35,833 nt of DNA, taken from contig JBBQSN010000008.1 in assembly GCA_038213835.1 (NCBI GenBank), positions 1-35,833 of the forward strand, in the 5' to 3' direction. Shown here in pieces: positions 1 through 7,680 of this stretch. The notes beneath the pieces are model-generated. The model was not told where the DNA came from. It did not search any database and worked only from the letters and a program-made list of their open reading frames with translations. The DNA comes from JBBQSN01 sp038213835 (GTDB lineage Bacteria > Actinomycetota > Actinomycetes > Actinomycetales > CAWJMD01). Position 1 is the stretch's first letter. Each line of letters opens with the position of its first letter. The position numbers were made by a program, and so were the translations under genes.

Positions 1-465
1 CCACCTGCCCCACCAGACCGGTCATCTGGGTCATCACCGGCACGCGGGGGGCGCGAACCACGCAGGCACCAGCCGGATCACGCAGATGAAGGTCATGGCG
101 TCGCCCGCTCCGACCAGTACGCGCGCGAGGATGGCCCAGCCCGGCTGATCCGCGACCGCGAGCAGCAGCTGACCGCCTGCCATGACCACGCCACCGGTGA
201 CGAGCAGCCGGCGCGAGCCGAACCGGTCGAGCATGACCCCCACCGGGATCTGCATCCCGGCGTACACCAGCAGCTGCACGACCGCGAAGGTCGAGAACTC
301 CGAGGCGCCGATCCCGAACCGCTCCGACGCGTCTGCCGCCGCGACGCCGAGCGAGGTGCGGTGGAACACCGCGACGGCGTACGCCGTCACCGCCACGCCC
401 CAGACCAGCCAGGCGCGTGCCGGTGTGGCCACGAGCGGCGACGGGGAGGCGGGAGGGACGGTCAT
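1..465 (-). CDS. MFS transporter, N-terminal part, frameshifted and cut by the window edge
   Basis: Major facilitator superfamily permease; substrate unknown. The start at 465 opens with a short Pro/Ser/Ala leader. A first transmembrane helix with an FHRTSLGVA-type segment follows, then a helix 2-3 region ending in the MFS loop signature MLDRFGSRRLL (G-x-x-x-D-R-x-G-x-R/K), then helices 3-4 (GGVVMAGGQLLLAVA and WAILARVLVGAGDAM). The open frame stops at about position 34, just after WFAPPACR. In the adjacent frame the sequence goes on as RVPVMTQMTGLVGQV, the expected continuation of an MFS protein. The break lies at a run of six G (46-51, plus strand), where one more G would restore the frame. 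The rest of the gene is outside the window. MFS membership is clear. Whether the frameshift is real or a sequencing error cannot be told here. Confidence 0.85.
46..51. other. Homopolymer G6 at the apparent frameshift in the MFS gene
   Basis: Six consecutive G on the plus strand mark the point where the MFS reading frame changes. Reading on in the alternative frame gives a plausible permease continuation (RVPVMTQMTGL), so an indel of one base in this run is the simplest explanation. Confidence 0.6.
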
Positions 466-498
466 CGCCCGTCCATCATGGCGGTTCGCGGAGGCGGT

Positions 499-999
499 TC
501 AGAACAGCAGGTCGGACTCCAGGTCGAGCAGGAACCGCTTGCGCTCCAGGCCGCCACCGAACCCGGTGAGCGAGCCGTCGGCGCCGACCACCCGGTGGCA
601 CGGCACGACGATCGACAGCGGGTTGGCCCCGTTCGCCAGGCCGACGGCGCGCGAGGCACCGGGTTCCAGCCCGAGCTCCCCGGCGACGTCGCCGTAGGAC
701 CGGGTCCGCCCGTAAGGGATCTCGCGCAGCCGGAGCCAGACCCGCTGCTGGAAGTCGGTGCCCCGGGGAGCCAGCGGGAGGTCGAACGAGCGACGCTCGC
801 CGGCGAAGTACTCGCCGAGCTCGGTGCGTGCCTGCCCCAGGACCGGGTGGTCGTCGTCACGGTGCCAGCCCTCGAGCGCCGTGCGCGCCGCCTGCTCCAC
901 CCCCTTGTGCGGGCTGAACCAGACCGCGATCAGGCCCGCCTCGTCGGCGGCCAGCAGCAGGGGGTCGACCGGGGAGTCGAGGATCGTCCAGGACGTCAC
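499..999 (-). CDS. ogt: Methylated-DNA--protein-cysteine S-methyltransferase
   Basis: Suicide repair protein that moves the alkyl group from O6-alkylguanine (and O4-alkylthymine) onto its own cysteine. The active-site motif PCHRV is present near the C-terminus, preceded by NPLSIV. The helix-turn-helix region is GRTRSYGDVAGELG, with the following GASRAVGLANGANP containing the arginine finger. About 166 residues from the GTG start at 999 (VTSWTILDS) matches the usual length of Ogt-type enzymes, which lack the Ada N-terminal domain. An upstream start at 1065 is open but would run through the TetR operator, so the GTG is preferred. The gene is divergent from the tetR-ABC operon and shares the alkylation-repair role with alkA on its other side. 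Confidence 0.93.
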   Translation of the reverse strand: MTSWTILDSPVDPLLLAADEAGLIAVWFSPHKGVEQAARTALEGWHRDDDHPVLGQARTELGEYFAGERRSFDLPLAPRGTDFQQRVWLRLREIPYGRTRSYGDVAGELGLEPGASRAVGLANGANPLSIVVPCHRVVGADGSLTGFGGGLERKRFLLDLESDLLF

Positions 1000-1050
1000 C
1001 GGCCCATCTTCGCGCCTCCCTCCGACGACCGGTCGCACGGAGCGCACTTG

Positions 1051-1068
1051 TGAGTGAGCACTCACTCA
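1051..1068. promoter_or_regulatory. Palindromic TetR operator at the start of the tetR-ABC operon
   Basis: TGAGTGAGCACTCACTCA is a perfect inverted repeat: two 8-bp arms around CA. It ends three bases before the ATG of the TetR gene at 1072, so it covers the likely promoter or start region. The TGAGTGAG half-site type is common for autoregulating TetR repressors next to exporters. No Shine-Dalgarno sequence fits between operator and ATG, which suggests a leaderless transcript. Binding by the adjacent repressor is inferred from position. Confidence 0.85.
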
Positions 1069-1071
1069 TTT

Positions 1072-1734
1072 ATGCTGACCCGCGTGACCCCTCGTGCCCC
1101 CTCCCTCTCGCGCGCCGCGCGCCGCGACGCCCTCGTGGACGCGACCGTGCCGCTGGTGCGCGAGCACGGGGCCGCCGTCACCACCGCGCAGATCGCGGCC
1201 GCGGCCGGCGTCGCCGAGGGGACGATCTTCCGGGCCTTCGACTCCAAGGACGAGCTGCTGCACGCAGCGGTGGGGCGGGCGTGCGACCTGTCCCACGTCA
1301 TCGACGGACTGGTCCGCGTCGACCGCTCGCTGCCTCTCGAGCCCCGGCTCGTGGTCGCGGTCGGCCTCGTCCAGGACCACCTGTCCAGCCTGATCGCGCT
1401 GATGGCCCGGCTCGCAGCCGCCGGCGCGAGCGCGCACGGCCCCGGGCACGGGTCCGAGGCGCACCAGCAGCGACGTCAGGCCTCCCAGCGCGTGCACGTG
1501 GCCCTGGTCGACGTCATCGGCGACGACGCCGCTCTCCTCGCGGTCGGGGCCGACCGGTTCGCCGACCTGCTCGCCGGTGTCGTGCTGGCCAGCATCCACC
1601 CGATGTCGACCGACCCCACCCCCTTCACCGCCACCCAGGTGGTGCGGCTCGCGCTGCACGGCGGACTCGCCTCCCCGTCCCACCACCCGTCCCACCACTC
1701 GTCCGACGACCCGTCCGACCATGAGGAGGACTGA
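1072..1734 (+). CDS. TetR family transcriptional repressor of the ABC exporter operon
   Basis: TetR-type DNA-binding regulator of 220 residues. The N-terminal three-helix domain is seen at about residues 15-60, with recognition region TTAQIAAAAGVAEGTIFRAFDSKDELL, the classical TetR helix-turn-helix. The C-terminal two thirds is the variable ligand-binding and dimer domain. The last 20 residues are a Ser/His/Asp tail (SHHPSHHSSDDPSDHEED) encoded by short imperfect repeats, unusual for the family. The ATG at 1072 is chosen because the palindromic operator at 1051-1068 would otherwise be coding. Its stop TGA overlaps the ATG of the first ABC gene by one base (1734), so translation is coupled. 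It most likely represses its own operon and is released by an exporter substrate; the ligand is unknown. Confidence 0.92.
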   Translation: MLTRVTPRAPSLSRAARRDALVDATVPLVREHGAAVTTAQIAAAAGVAEGTIFRAFDSKDELLHAAVGRACDLSHVIDGLVRVDRSLPLEPRLVVAVGLVQDHLSSLIALMARLAAAGASAHGPGHGSEAHQQRRQASQRVHVALVDVIGDDAALLAVGADRFADLLAGVVLASIHPMSTDPTPFTATQVVRLALHGGLASPSHHPSHHSSDDPSDHEED

Positions 1735-3470
1735 TGCTGCTCCGTCTCGTGCTGCGGCACCTCTCGCCCTACCGGACCGCGCTCGGTGTGCTCGTGCTGC
1801 TCCAGCTCGCCGCCACGATCGCGGCCCTGTACCTGCCCAGCCTCAACGCCCGGATCATCGACGAGGGCGTGGCGGTCGGCGACACCGCCTTCATCCTCGA
1901 CGCGGGGATGTGGATGCTGGCCGTCTCGCTCGTCCAGGTCGTGGCCACCGTCGCCGCCACGTACATCGGCGCGAGGGCCTCGGCCCTGCTGGGGCGCGAC
2001 CTGCGACAGGCCCTGTTCGACCGGGTCGGCACCTTCTCCGCCCAGGAGGTCACCAGGTTCGGCGCGCCCACGCTGATCTCGCGCACCACGAACGACGTCA
2101 CCCAGGTGCAGATGGTCACCAACATGGCGCTGACGATGCTCGTCTCGGCACCGATCATGATGGTCGGCGGCATCGTGATGGCGATCCGCGAGGACGCCGG
2201 GCTCGCGTGGCTCGTCGCGGTAGCCGTGCCCGTCCTGGTCCTGAGCGTCGCCGCCGTCATCTCGCGGATGATCCCGCAGTTCCGGATCATGCAGACCTCG
2301 GTCGACTGGGTGAACCGCGTTCTGCGCGAGCAGATCACGGGCATCCGCGTCGTGCGCGCCTTCGTCCGGGAGGACCACGAGGAGAAGCGCTTCAAGGAGG
2401 CGAACGACCAGTACACCGCCACCGCTCTCGCCGTCGGCCGCCTGATGGCGCTGGCCTTCCCCATCGTGATGGTCGTCTTCAACGCCTCGATGGTGGCGGT
2501 GCTGTGGTTCGGGGCCGAGCGGGTCGGCAACGGGCAGATGCAGGTGGGTTCCCTCACCGCCTTCATGGCGTACCTCATGCAGATCCTGATGGCGGTCATG
2601 ATGGCGACCTTCATGTCGATGATGATCCCGCGCGCTGCGGTGTCGTCAGGTCGCATCGACGAGGTGCTGCGCACCGACACCTCGGTGCTGCTCCCCGAGC
2701 ACCCCGAGGGCATCCCGTCCGGCCCCGTCCGGGTCGAGGCGCGCAGCGTCTCGTTCCACTACCCCGGTGCCGACGTCCCCGTCCTGCACGACCTCTCGTT
2801 CTCGGCCGAGCCCGGCACGACCACGGCGATCATCGGCTCCACCGGCTCCGGCAAGACCACGCTGGTCTCCCTCGTCCCTCGCCTGTACGACGTCACAGGC
2901 GGGAGCCTGCTCGTCGGCGGCGTCGACACCCGGCGGGCCGACCCGGACGCCCTCTGGGCGCTGATGGGCCTGGTGCCGCAGCGGCCGTACCTGTTCTCCG
3001 GCACCGTCGCCAGCAACCTGCGTTACGGCAAGCCGGACGCCACCGACGACGAGCTCTGGACGGCGCTGCGCATCTCGCAGGCGGAGGACTTCGTCCGCGC
3101 GATGCCGCTCGGGCTCGACGCCCCGATCGCCCAGGGCGGCACCAACGTCTCGGGCGGGCAGCGACAGCGGCTGGCCATCGCCCGGGCGGTGGTCCGGCGC
3201 CCAGCGGTGTACCTGTTCGACGACTCGTTCTCAGCGCTGGACCTGTCCACCGACGCCCGGCTGCGCCGGGCGCTGGCCCCGGTCACGCGCGAGTCCACCG
3301 TCATCGTGGTGGCACAACGGGTCTCGACCATCGTCGACGCCGACCAGATCATCGTCCTCGAGGAGGGACGGGTGGTCGGGCGCGGACGGCACGACGAGCT
3401 CGTCGAGAGCTGCACGACGTACCGCGAGATCGTCGAGTCCCAGCAGAGCACCGAGGAGGTGGCAGCATGA
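1734..3470 (+). CDS. ABC exporter half-transporter, subunit with degenerate ATP site
   Basis: Type IV (type I exporter) ABC half-transporter of 578 residues: six-helix membrane domain at about residues 15-310, nucleotide-binding domain at about 335-570. Walker A GSTGSGKTT lies near residue 367. The signature is canonical, NVSGGQRQR. Walker B reads VYLFDDSFSALD, with Asp where the catalytic Glu belongs, and the H-loop His is replaced by Gln (VVAQRVSTI). Both are hallmarks of the degenerate site in heterodimeric exporters such as TM287/288, BmrCD and LmrCD. The partner subunit follows at once with a 4-base ATGA overlap. The pair probably exports drugs or lipid-like compounds. The substrate cannot be read from the sequence. 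Confidence 0.95.
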   Translation: MLLRLVLRHLSPYRTALGVLVLLQLAATIAALYLPSLNARIIDEGVAVGDTAFILDAGMWMLAVSLVQVVATVAATYIGARASALLGRDLRQALFDRVGTFSAQEVTRFGAPTLISRTTNDVTQVQMVTNMALTMLVSAPIMMVGGIVMAIREDAGLAWLVAVAVPVLVLSVAAVISRMIPQFRIMQTSVDWVNRVLREQITGIRVVRAFVREDHEEKRFKEANDQYTATALAVGRLMALAFPIVMVVFNASMVAVLWFGAERVGNGQMQVGSLTAFMAYLMQILMAVMMATFMSMMIPRAAVSSGRIDEVLRTDTSVLLPEHPEGIPSGPVRVEARSVSFHYPGADVPVLHDLSFSAEPGTTTAIIGSTGSGKTTLVSLVPRLYDVTGGSLLVGGVDTRRADPDALWALMGLVPQRPYLFSGTVASNLRYGKPDATDDELWTALRISQAEDFVRAMPLGLDAPIAQGGTNVSGGQRQRLAIARAVVRRPAVYLFDDSFSALDLSTDARLRRALAPVTRESTVIVVAQRVSTIVDADQIIVLEEGRVVGRGRHDELVESCTTYREIVESQQSTEEVAA

Positions 3471-5497
3471 CCGAAGGCGTCAGGTCCGAGGAGGAGAAGG
3501 CGGCGGAGGCGCGCCGCGGCCCGCAGGTGCGCGGTCCTGGCGGCAACATGCCCGTCGGTGCGCCCGTGCGGAAGTCCCAGCAGTTCGGCCCCTCGGCCAA
3601 GCGGCTGCTGCGCCGACTCGGGCCCGAGCGGCCGCGCGTGTACCTCGTCGTCGCCCTCGCGGTGGCCAGCGTCGCGCTGACCGCGATCGGGCCGAAGGTG
3701 CTCGGGCGGGCCACCGACCTGATCTTCGGGGGGTTCATCGGCAGCAACCTTCCTGCGGGCATCACGCAGCAGCAGGCCGTCGAAGGGCTCCGTGGCAGCG
3801 GCCAGGACCAGTTCGCGGACCTGGTCTCAGGGCTCCCGGACCTCGTGCCGGGACAGGGCATCGACATGGACGCGGTCGGTCGCGTCCTCCTCTTCGCCCT
3901 CGCGGTCTACGTCGTCGCGTCGCTGCTGTCGTGGTGGCAGGGCTACGTGCTCGCCGGCGCGGTGCAGCGCACCATCCACCGGCTGCGAGCCGACGTCGAG
4001 GCGAAGCTGAACCGGCTGCCGCTGCCGTACTTCGACAACCAGCCCCGCGGCGAGCTGCTGAGCCGGGTGACCAACGACATCGACAACGTGGCGACCTCCT
4101 TGCAGCAGACGCTGTCCCAGCTGCTCACCTCGTTGCTCACGGTGGTGGCGATGGTGGCGATGATGATCTGGATCTCGCCGCTGCTCGCGATCATCGCGCT
4201 CGTCACCATCCCGGTCTCGATGCTCCTCACGGCCGCGATCGCCAAGCGCTCGCAGGTCAAGTTCGTCCAGCAGTGGAAGAACACCGGTGAGCTCAACGGC
4301 ATCATCGAGGAGACCTACACCGGCCACGGGCTGGTCAAGGTCTTCGGACGCCAGCACGAGGTGGAGAAGACGTTCGGGGACAAGAACTCCGAGCTGTTCG
4401 GCGCATCCTTCGGCGCCCAGTTCATCAGCGGCATCATCATGCCCGCGATGATGTTCGTCGGGAACCTCAACTACGTGGTGGTCGCTGTCGTCGGCGGGCT
4501 GCGGGTGGCGTCCGGGACGATGAGCCTCGGTGACGTGCAGGCGTTCATCCAGTACTCGCGCCAGTTCACCCAGCCCCTGACGCAGGTGGCCTCGATGGCC
4601 AACCTCATGCAGTCCGGGGTGGCCTCTGCCGAACGGGTGTTCGAGGTGCTCGACGCCCCCGAGCAGTCGACCGGCGCCCCCGCCAGGGTCGAGATCGACG
4701 ATGCCCACGGGCGGGTGGCGTTCGAACAGGTCTCGTTCGGCTACGACCCCGCCACCCCCCTGATCGAGCAGCTCGACCTGCAGGTCGAGCCGGGCCAGAC
4801 GGTCGCGATCGTCGGACCGACCGGTGCCGGCAAGACCACGCTGGTCAACCTCGTGATGCGGTTCTACGAGCTCGACGGTGGCCGCATCACCCTCGACGGC
4901 GTCGACATCACTGCGATGCCGCGCGAGCAGCTGCGGTCCCGGATCGGCATGGTGCTGCAGGACACCTGGCTGTTCAACGGCACCATCCGCGACAACATCG
5001 CCTACGGACGACCGGGCGCCAGCGCCGCGGAGGTGCAGGAGGCCGCGGAGGCGACCTTCGTCGACCGGTTCGTGCACTCCCTGCCCGACGGCTACGACAC
5101 CGTCATCGACGACGAGGGCAGCAACATCAGCGCCGGCGAGAAGCAGCTGGTGACGATCGCGCGGGCGTTCCTGTCCGACCCCGACCTGCTGATCCTGGAC
5201 GAGGCGACGTCGTCGGTCGACACCCGCACCGAACGCCTGGTGCAGCAGGCGATGTCGGCGCTGCGGTCCGACCGCACCAGCTTCGTCATCGCGCACCGGC
5301 TCTCCACCGTCCGCGACGCCGACCTGATCCTGGTGATGGAGGCCGGGCGGATCGTCGAGCAGGGCACGCACACCGAGCTGCTCGAGGCGGACGGCGCCTA
5401 CGCCCGGCTGTACCGGGCTCAGTTCAGCGGTGCTGCGGTCGACCTCGAGTCCGAGCGCCCGGACGGCGCTCAGCCGGCGGCCGCGCCGTCGAGGTAG
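3467..5497 (+). CDS. ABC exporter half-transporter, subunit with catalytic ATP site
   Basis: Second half-transporter, 676 residues. A charged cytoplasmic N-terminal tail (about residues 1-45) precedes the membrane domain, which has an extra periplasmic-loop-like insertion after helix 1 (GGFIGSNLPAG to LVPGQGIDMDAV, about 85-135). The nucleotide-binding domain starts near 410. Walker A GPTGAGKTT is near residue 450, Walker B LLILDEATSSVD near 577 has the catalytic Glu, and the H-loop His is intact (IAHRLSTV). The signature motif is non-canonical, NISAGEKQL in place of LSGGQ. This is complementary to the neighbour: its signature faces the neighbour's degenerate Walker site. The ATG overlaps the preceding stop. 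The 3' end overlaps the convergent alkA gene by 28 bases. Confidence 0.95.
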   Translation: MTEGVRSEEEKAAEARRGPQVRGPGGNMPVGAPVRKSQQFGPSAKRLLRRLGPERPRVYLVVALAVASVALTAIGPKVLGRATDLIFGGFIGSNLPAGITQQQAVEGLRGSGQDQFADLVSGLPDLVPGQGIDMDAVGRVLLFALAVYVVASLLSWWQGYVLAGAVQRTIHRLRADVEAKLNRLPLPYFDNQPRGELLSRVTNDIDNVATSLQQTLSQLLTSLLTVVAMVAMMIWISPLLAIIALVTIPVSMLLTAAIAKRSQVKFVQQWKNTGELNGIIEETYTGHGLVKVFGRQHEVEKTFGDKNSELFGASFGAQFISGIIMPAMMFVGNLNYVVVAVVGGLRVASGTMSLGDVQAFIQYSRQFTQPLTQVASMANLMQSGVASAERVFEVLDAPEQSTGAPARVEIDDAHGRVAFEQVSFGYDPATPLIEQLDLQVEPGQTVAIVGPTGAGKTTLVNLVMRFYELDGGRITLDGVDITAMPREQLRSRIGMVLQDTWLFNGTIRDNIAYGRPGASAAEVQEAAEATFVDRFVHSLPDGYDTVIDDEGSNISAGEKQLVTIARAFLSDPDLLILDEATSSVDTRTERLVQQAMSALRSDRTSFVIAHRLSTVRDADLILVMEAGRIVEQGTHTELLEADGAYARLYRAQFSGAAVDLESERPDGAQPAAAPSR

Positions 5498-6333
5498 TCG
5501 GCCCACAGCTGGAGCATCGCGGTCGTGCGGTGCGGCGCCCAGGTCACGGCGAGGTCGGCGACCTGCCGTGCCGTCAGGTCGGTCCCGCCCAGCCGGGCGA
5601 CCTGGCGGCGCACGGCGAGGTCGGAGGCGAGCAGCACGTCCGGGTCGCGGGTGATCCGCAGCCGCAGGTAGTCCACCGTCCACGGACCGATCCCGGGCAG
5701 GGCCAGCAGGGCGATCGGGTCGTGGACGAGGCCGGGGTCGGCGGCGAAGGCGGTCGCCACCGCCACGACCGTGCGACCACGGCTCCGGGGCATCGGCAGC
5801 GTCTGCGGGTCCACCGCGGCCAGCACCTGCGCGGTCGGGAAGGCGTGGGTGGGACCACCGGGATCGGCACCGGGATCGGCACCGGAGCCGGTACAGGACA
5901 ACGGCTCGCCGTGGGCGTGCACGATCCGGCCGGTGACGGTGGCCGCCGCGGCCAGCGAGACCTGCTGGCCGACCACCGTGCGGACGAGGGTCTCGAGGTG
6001 GTCGGGGCTGCCGGGCACGCGCAGCCCGGGCCGCCGCTCCACGAGAGGGCCGAGCAGGGGGTCCGAGCAGAGCGCCGCCTCCGCGGCACCGGAGTCGTCG
6101 TCGAGACCGAGCAGGGCCCGGACCGTGGGCACCGCTGCGGCCGGTCCGACGAGCTCGAGCGCGCCCTCGACGACGGTCAGGGCCACCGGCACCGGGTTGC
6201 CGTCGACGGTCAGGGCACGACGGTAGGTCCGGCCGTCCCAGCTCTCGATCCCGGGCACGGCGTGGCCCGCGAGGAAGCCGAGGGACCAGGCGAGGTCCTG
6301 CGTCCCGACGGGGACGAGACGGTGACGGGACAC
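5470..6333 (-). CDS. alkA: DNA-3-methyladenine glycosylase II
   Basis: Base-excision repair glycosylase of the HhH-GPD superfamily that removes 3-methyladenine and other alkylated bases. The N-terminal AlkA domain includes DLAWSLGFLAGHAVPG. The helix-hairpin-helix is LPGIGPWTVDYL, followed by the catalytic Asp in LLASDLAVRRQ, as in E. coli AlkA. The GTG at 6333 (VSRHRLVPV) gives 287 residues and an N-terminus aligning with E. coli AlkA (282). A longer version from 6411 is open but adds a tail without family resemblance. A Gly/Asp/Pro-rich insertion (SGADPGADPGG), encoded by a short DNA repeat (GGATCGGCACC-type), sits in the middle. The gene converges on the ABC exporter and overlaps its end. 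Confidence 0.9.
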   Translation of the reverse strand: MSRHRLVPVGTQDLAWSLGFLAGHAVPGIESWDGRTYRRALTVDGNPVPVALTVVEGALELVGPAAAVPTVRALLGLDDDSGAAEAALCSDPLLGPLVERRPGLRVPGSPDHLETLVRTVVGQQVSLAAAATVTGRIVHAHGEPLSCTGSGADPGADPGGPTHAFPTAQVLAAVDPQTLPMPRSRGRTVVAVATAFAADPGLVHDPIALLALPGIGPWTVDYLRLRITRDPDVLLASDLAVRRQVARLGGTDLTARQVADLAVTWAPHRTTAMLQLWADYLDGAAAG

Positions 6334-6475
6334 CGGCCGAGGATAGGCCGACCGGTGCCGGTGCACCTCAGGGACGTCACCGAGAGCGACGGCCGGCGCG
6401 CCCTCGGACACGGACCGGGTTCGGCTTCGTCACGGGTCGGCATCGAAGGCCCGATCGTCGCGCCGGACCGGCAGC

Positions 6476-6793
6476 ATGGCCGCCATGAGCGCCGCACCCC
6501 CGCCGATGACCGTCGCCGCGCCGGACGGGCCCGGGACGGGCACCACGGCCGCCGTCTGGGTGCTGGGGGTCCTGAGCGCGGTGGTGCTGCTCCTCATCTG
6601 CCTGCTGCTGTGGATCGTCCTCCCGACCTACAGCGCTCCCGGCCCCGGTGAGCCCGGGTACGGCTCGGTCGACCCGCACGGCTACGTGATGATCTTCGGC
6701 ACGGTGCTGCTGGTGTTCAGCACGCTGGTGCTCGCCTTCCTGGCGGTGCCGTTCGGGGTGATGCTGGCCCGGCTCAGGCGCTCGCGGGGCTGA
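6476..6793 (+). CDS. Small two-helix membrane protein of unknown function
   Basis: A 105-residue protein not assigned to a family. A Pro/Ala/Gly-rich N-terminus is followed by a strongly hydrophobic helix (about residues 26-48, VWVLGVLSAVVLLLICLLLWIVL), a short outside loop with PTYSAPGPGEPGYG, a second helix (about 71-96, IFGTVLLVFSTLVLAFLAVPFGVM) and a basic end (ARLRRSRG). The positive end argues for both termini inside. The ATG at 6476 and another at 6485 are both possible. The 3' end overlaps the convergent hydratase gene by 20 bases. Coding is supported by the coherent two-helix layout and the fit between alkA and htdX. No function is proposed. Confidence 0.7.
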   Translation: MAAMSAAPPPMTVAAPDGPGTGTTAAVWVLGVLSAVVLLLICLLLWIVLPTYSAPGPGEPGYGSVDPHGYVMIFGTVLLVFSTLVLAFLAVPFGVMLARLRRSRG

Positions 6794-7679
6794 CCGTCGT
6801 CCGCACGTGCAGGCCGTCCCCCCGGGCCGGGCGCATCTCGACGCAGCACCCCGCGTCGGAGACCGCCGTGTGCAGCGCCACCGTGGTGGGCAGCAGCACC
6901 GGACGAGCGAACTCCGCCCTCGCCACGAGCGGGGCGGCCGGCAACCGGCCCTCGAGGGCGGCGAGCGACCGCGCGTGCGTCCACATGCCGTGCGCGATCG
7001 CCCGCGGGAAGCCGAACGCCTTGGCCGCCAGCGGGTTCAGGTGGATCGGGTTGACGTCACCGCTGACCGCGGCGTAGCGCCGACCGGCGTCGTCGGGCAC
7101 CCGGATCACTGACGACGCGCGGTCCGGGACCTCGATCGCCGTGGCGACCGACGGCTCGTCCGGCGGGAGCGTCGAGCCGCCGGGGGGTGCCGTGCGGCCG
7201 TGCGCGAGGTAGGTGCTCCGACCGTGCCAGACCACCTCGCTGTCGACGGTCGCCTCGCCGTGCAGGTCGACCTGCGCACCCTTGGAGTGCTCCCGGAGAT
7301 CCTGCGCCCACACGACGAGCTCGACGCGTTCGTCGGCCCGCACCGGGCGCGCGACCCGGATCTCGTTGGCCACGTGCACCATCCCGGCCAGCGGGAGCGG
7401 GAAGGAGCGGCCGGCCATCAGCTCGACCTGGAGGGGGAACGCCAGGACGTGCAGGTACGTGAGCGGCAGGGTGTCGGCCAGCGCGAAGCCGCAGACCCGC
7501 GCGTAGCGTGCGAGATGCGCGACGTCGACGCCCCGATCGGACAGCACGATCCTGGTGCGGGGCAGGTCGCCGCCGCGGCCCCGCGACGTCATGGCGGCCT
7601 TGACGAAGAGCCGCTTGAGGTCGGGCGGCCCCGAGAGGATCAGCCGGTTCGGGTCACGGACCACTGCCCGGGAGGCCAT
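6774..7679 (-). CDS. htdX: MaoC-like double-hotdog (R)-enoyl/3-hydroxyacyl hydratase-dehydratase
   Basis: A 301-residue protein with two hotdog domains. The C-terminal one carries the hydratase-2 motif YAAVSGDVNPIHLNPLAAKAFGFPRAIAHGMW in two parts; the Asp and His of GDxNPIH are the catalytic pair in MaoC/R-hydratases. The N-terminal hotdog (about residues 50-150) is non-catalytic in this type. It resembles mycobacterial HtdX, which sits beside fabG4. Here the ATG at 7679 is one base after the fabG4 stop, giving one transcript fadA2-fabG4-htdX. Hydration or dehydration of 2-enoyl-CoA/3-hydroxyacyl thioesters is the expected reaction. The symbol is assigned by synteny and resemblance. Confidence 0.88.
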   Translation of the reverse strand: MASRAVVRDPNRLILSGPPDLKRLFVKAAMTSRGRGGDLPRTRIVLSDRGVDVAHLARYARVCGFALADTLPLTYLHVLAFPLQVELMAGRSFPLPLAGMVHVANEIRVARPVRADERVELVVWAQDLREHSKGAQVDLHGEATVDSEVVWHGRSTYLAHGRTAPPGGSTLPPDEPSVATAIEVPDRASSVIRVPDDAGRRYAAVSGDVNPIHLNPLAAKAFGFPRAIAHGMWTHARSLAALEGRLPAAPLVARAEFARPVLLPTTVALHTAVSDAGCCVEMRPARGDGLHVRTTVSPASA

Positions 7680-7680
7680 C

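Noticed and set aside
1577..3466. Open frame in a second plus frame ahead of the catalytic ABC subunit
   Set aside because: It overlaps the TetR and first ABC genes in another frame; the real start is the ATG at 3467 overlapping the preceding stop.
3827..5683. 618-codon minus-strand open frame opposite the second ABC gene
   Set aside because: Shadow of the ABC transporter; no motif, wrong composition for a protein.
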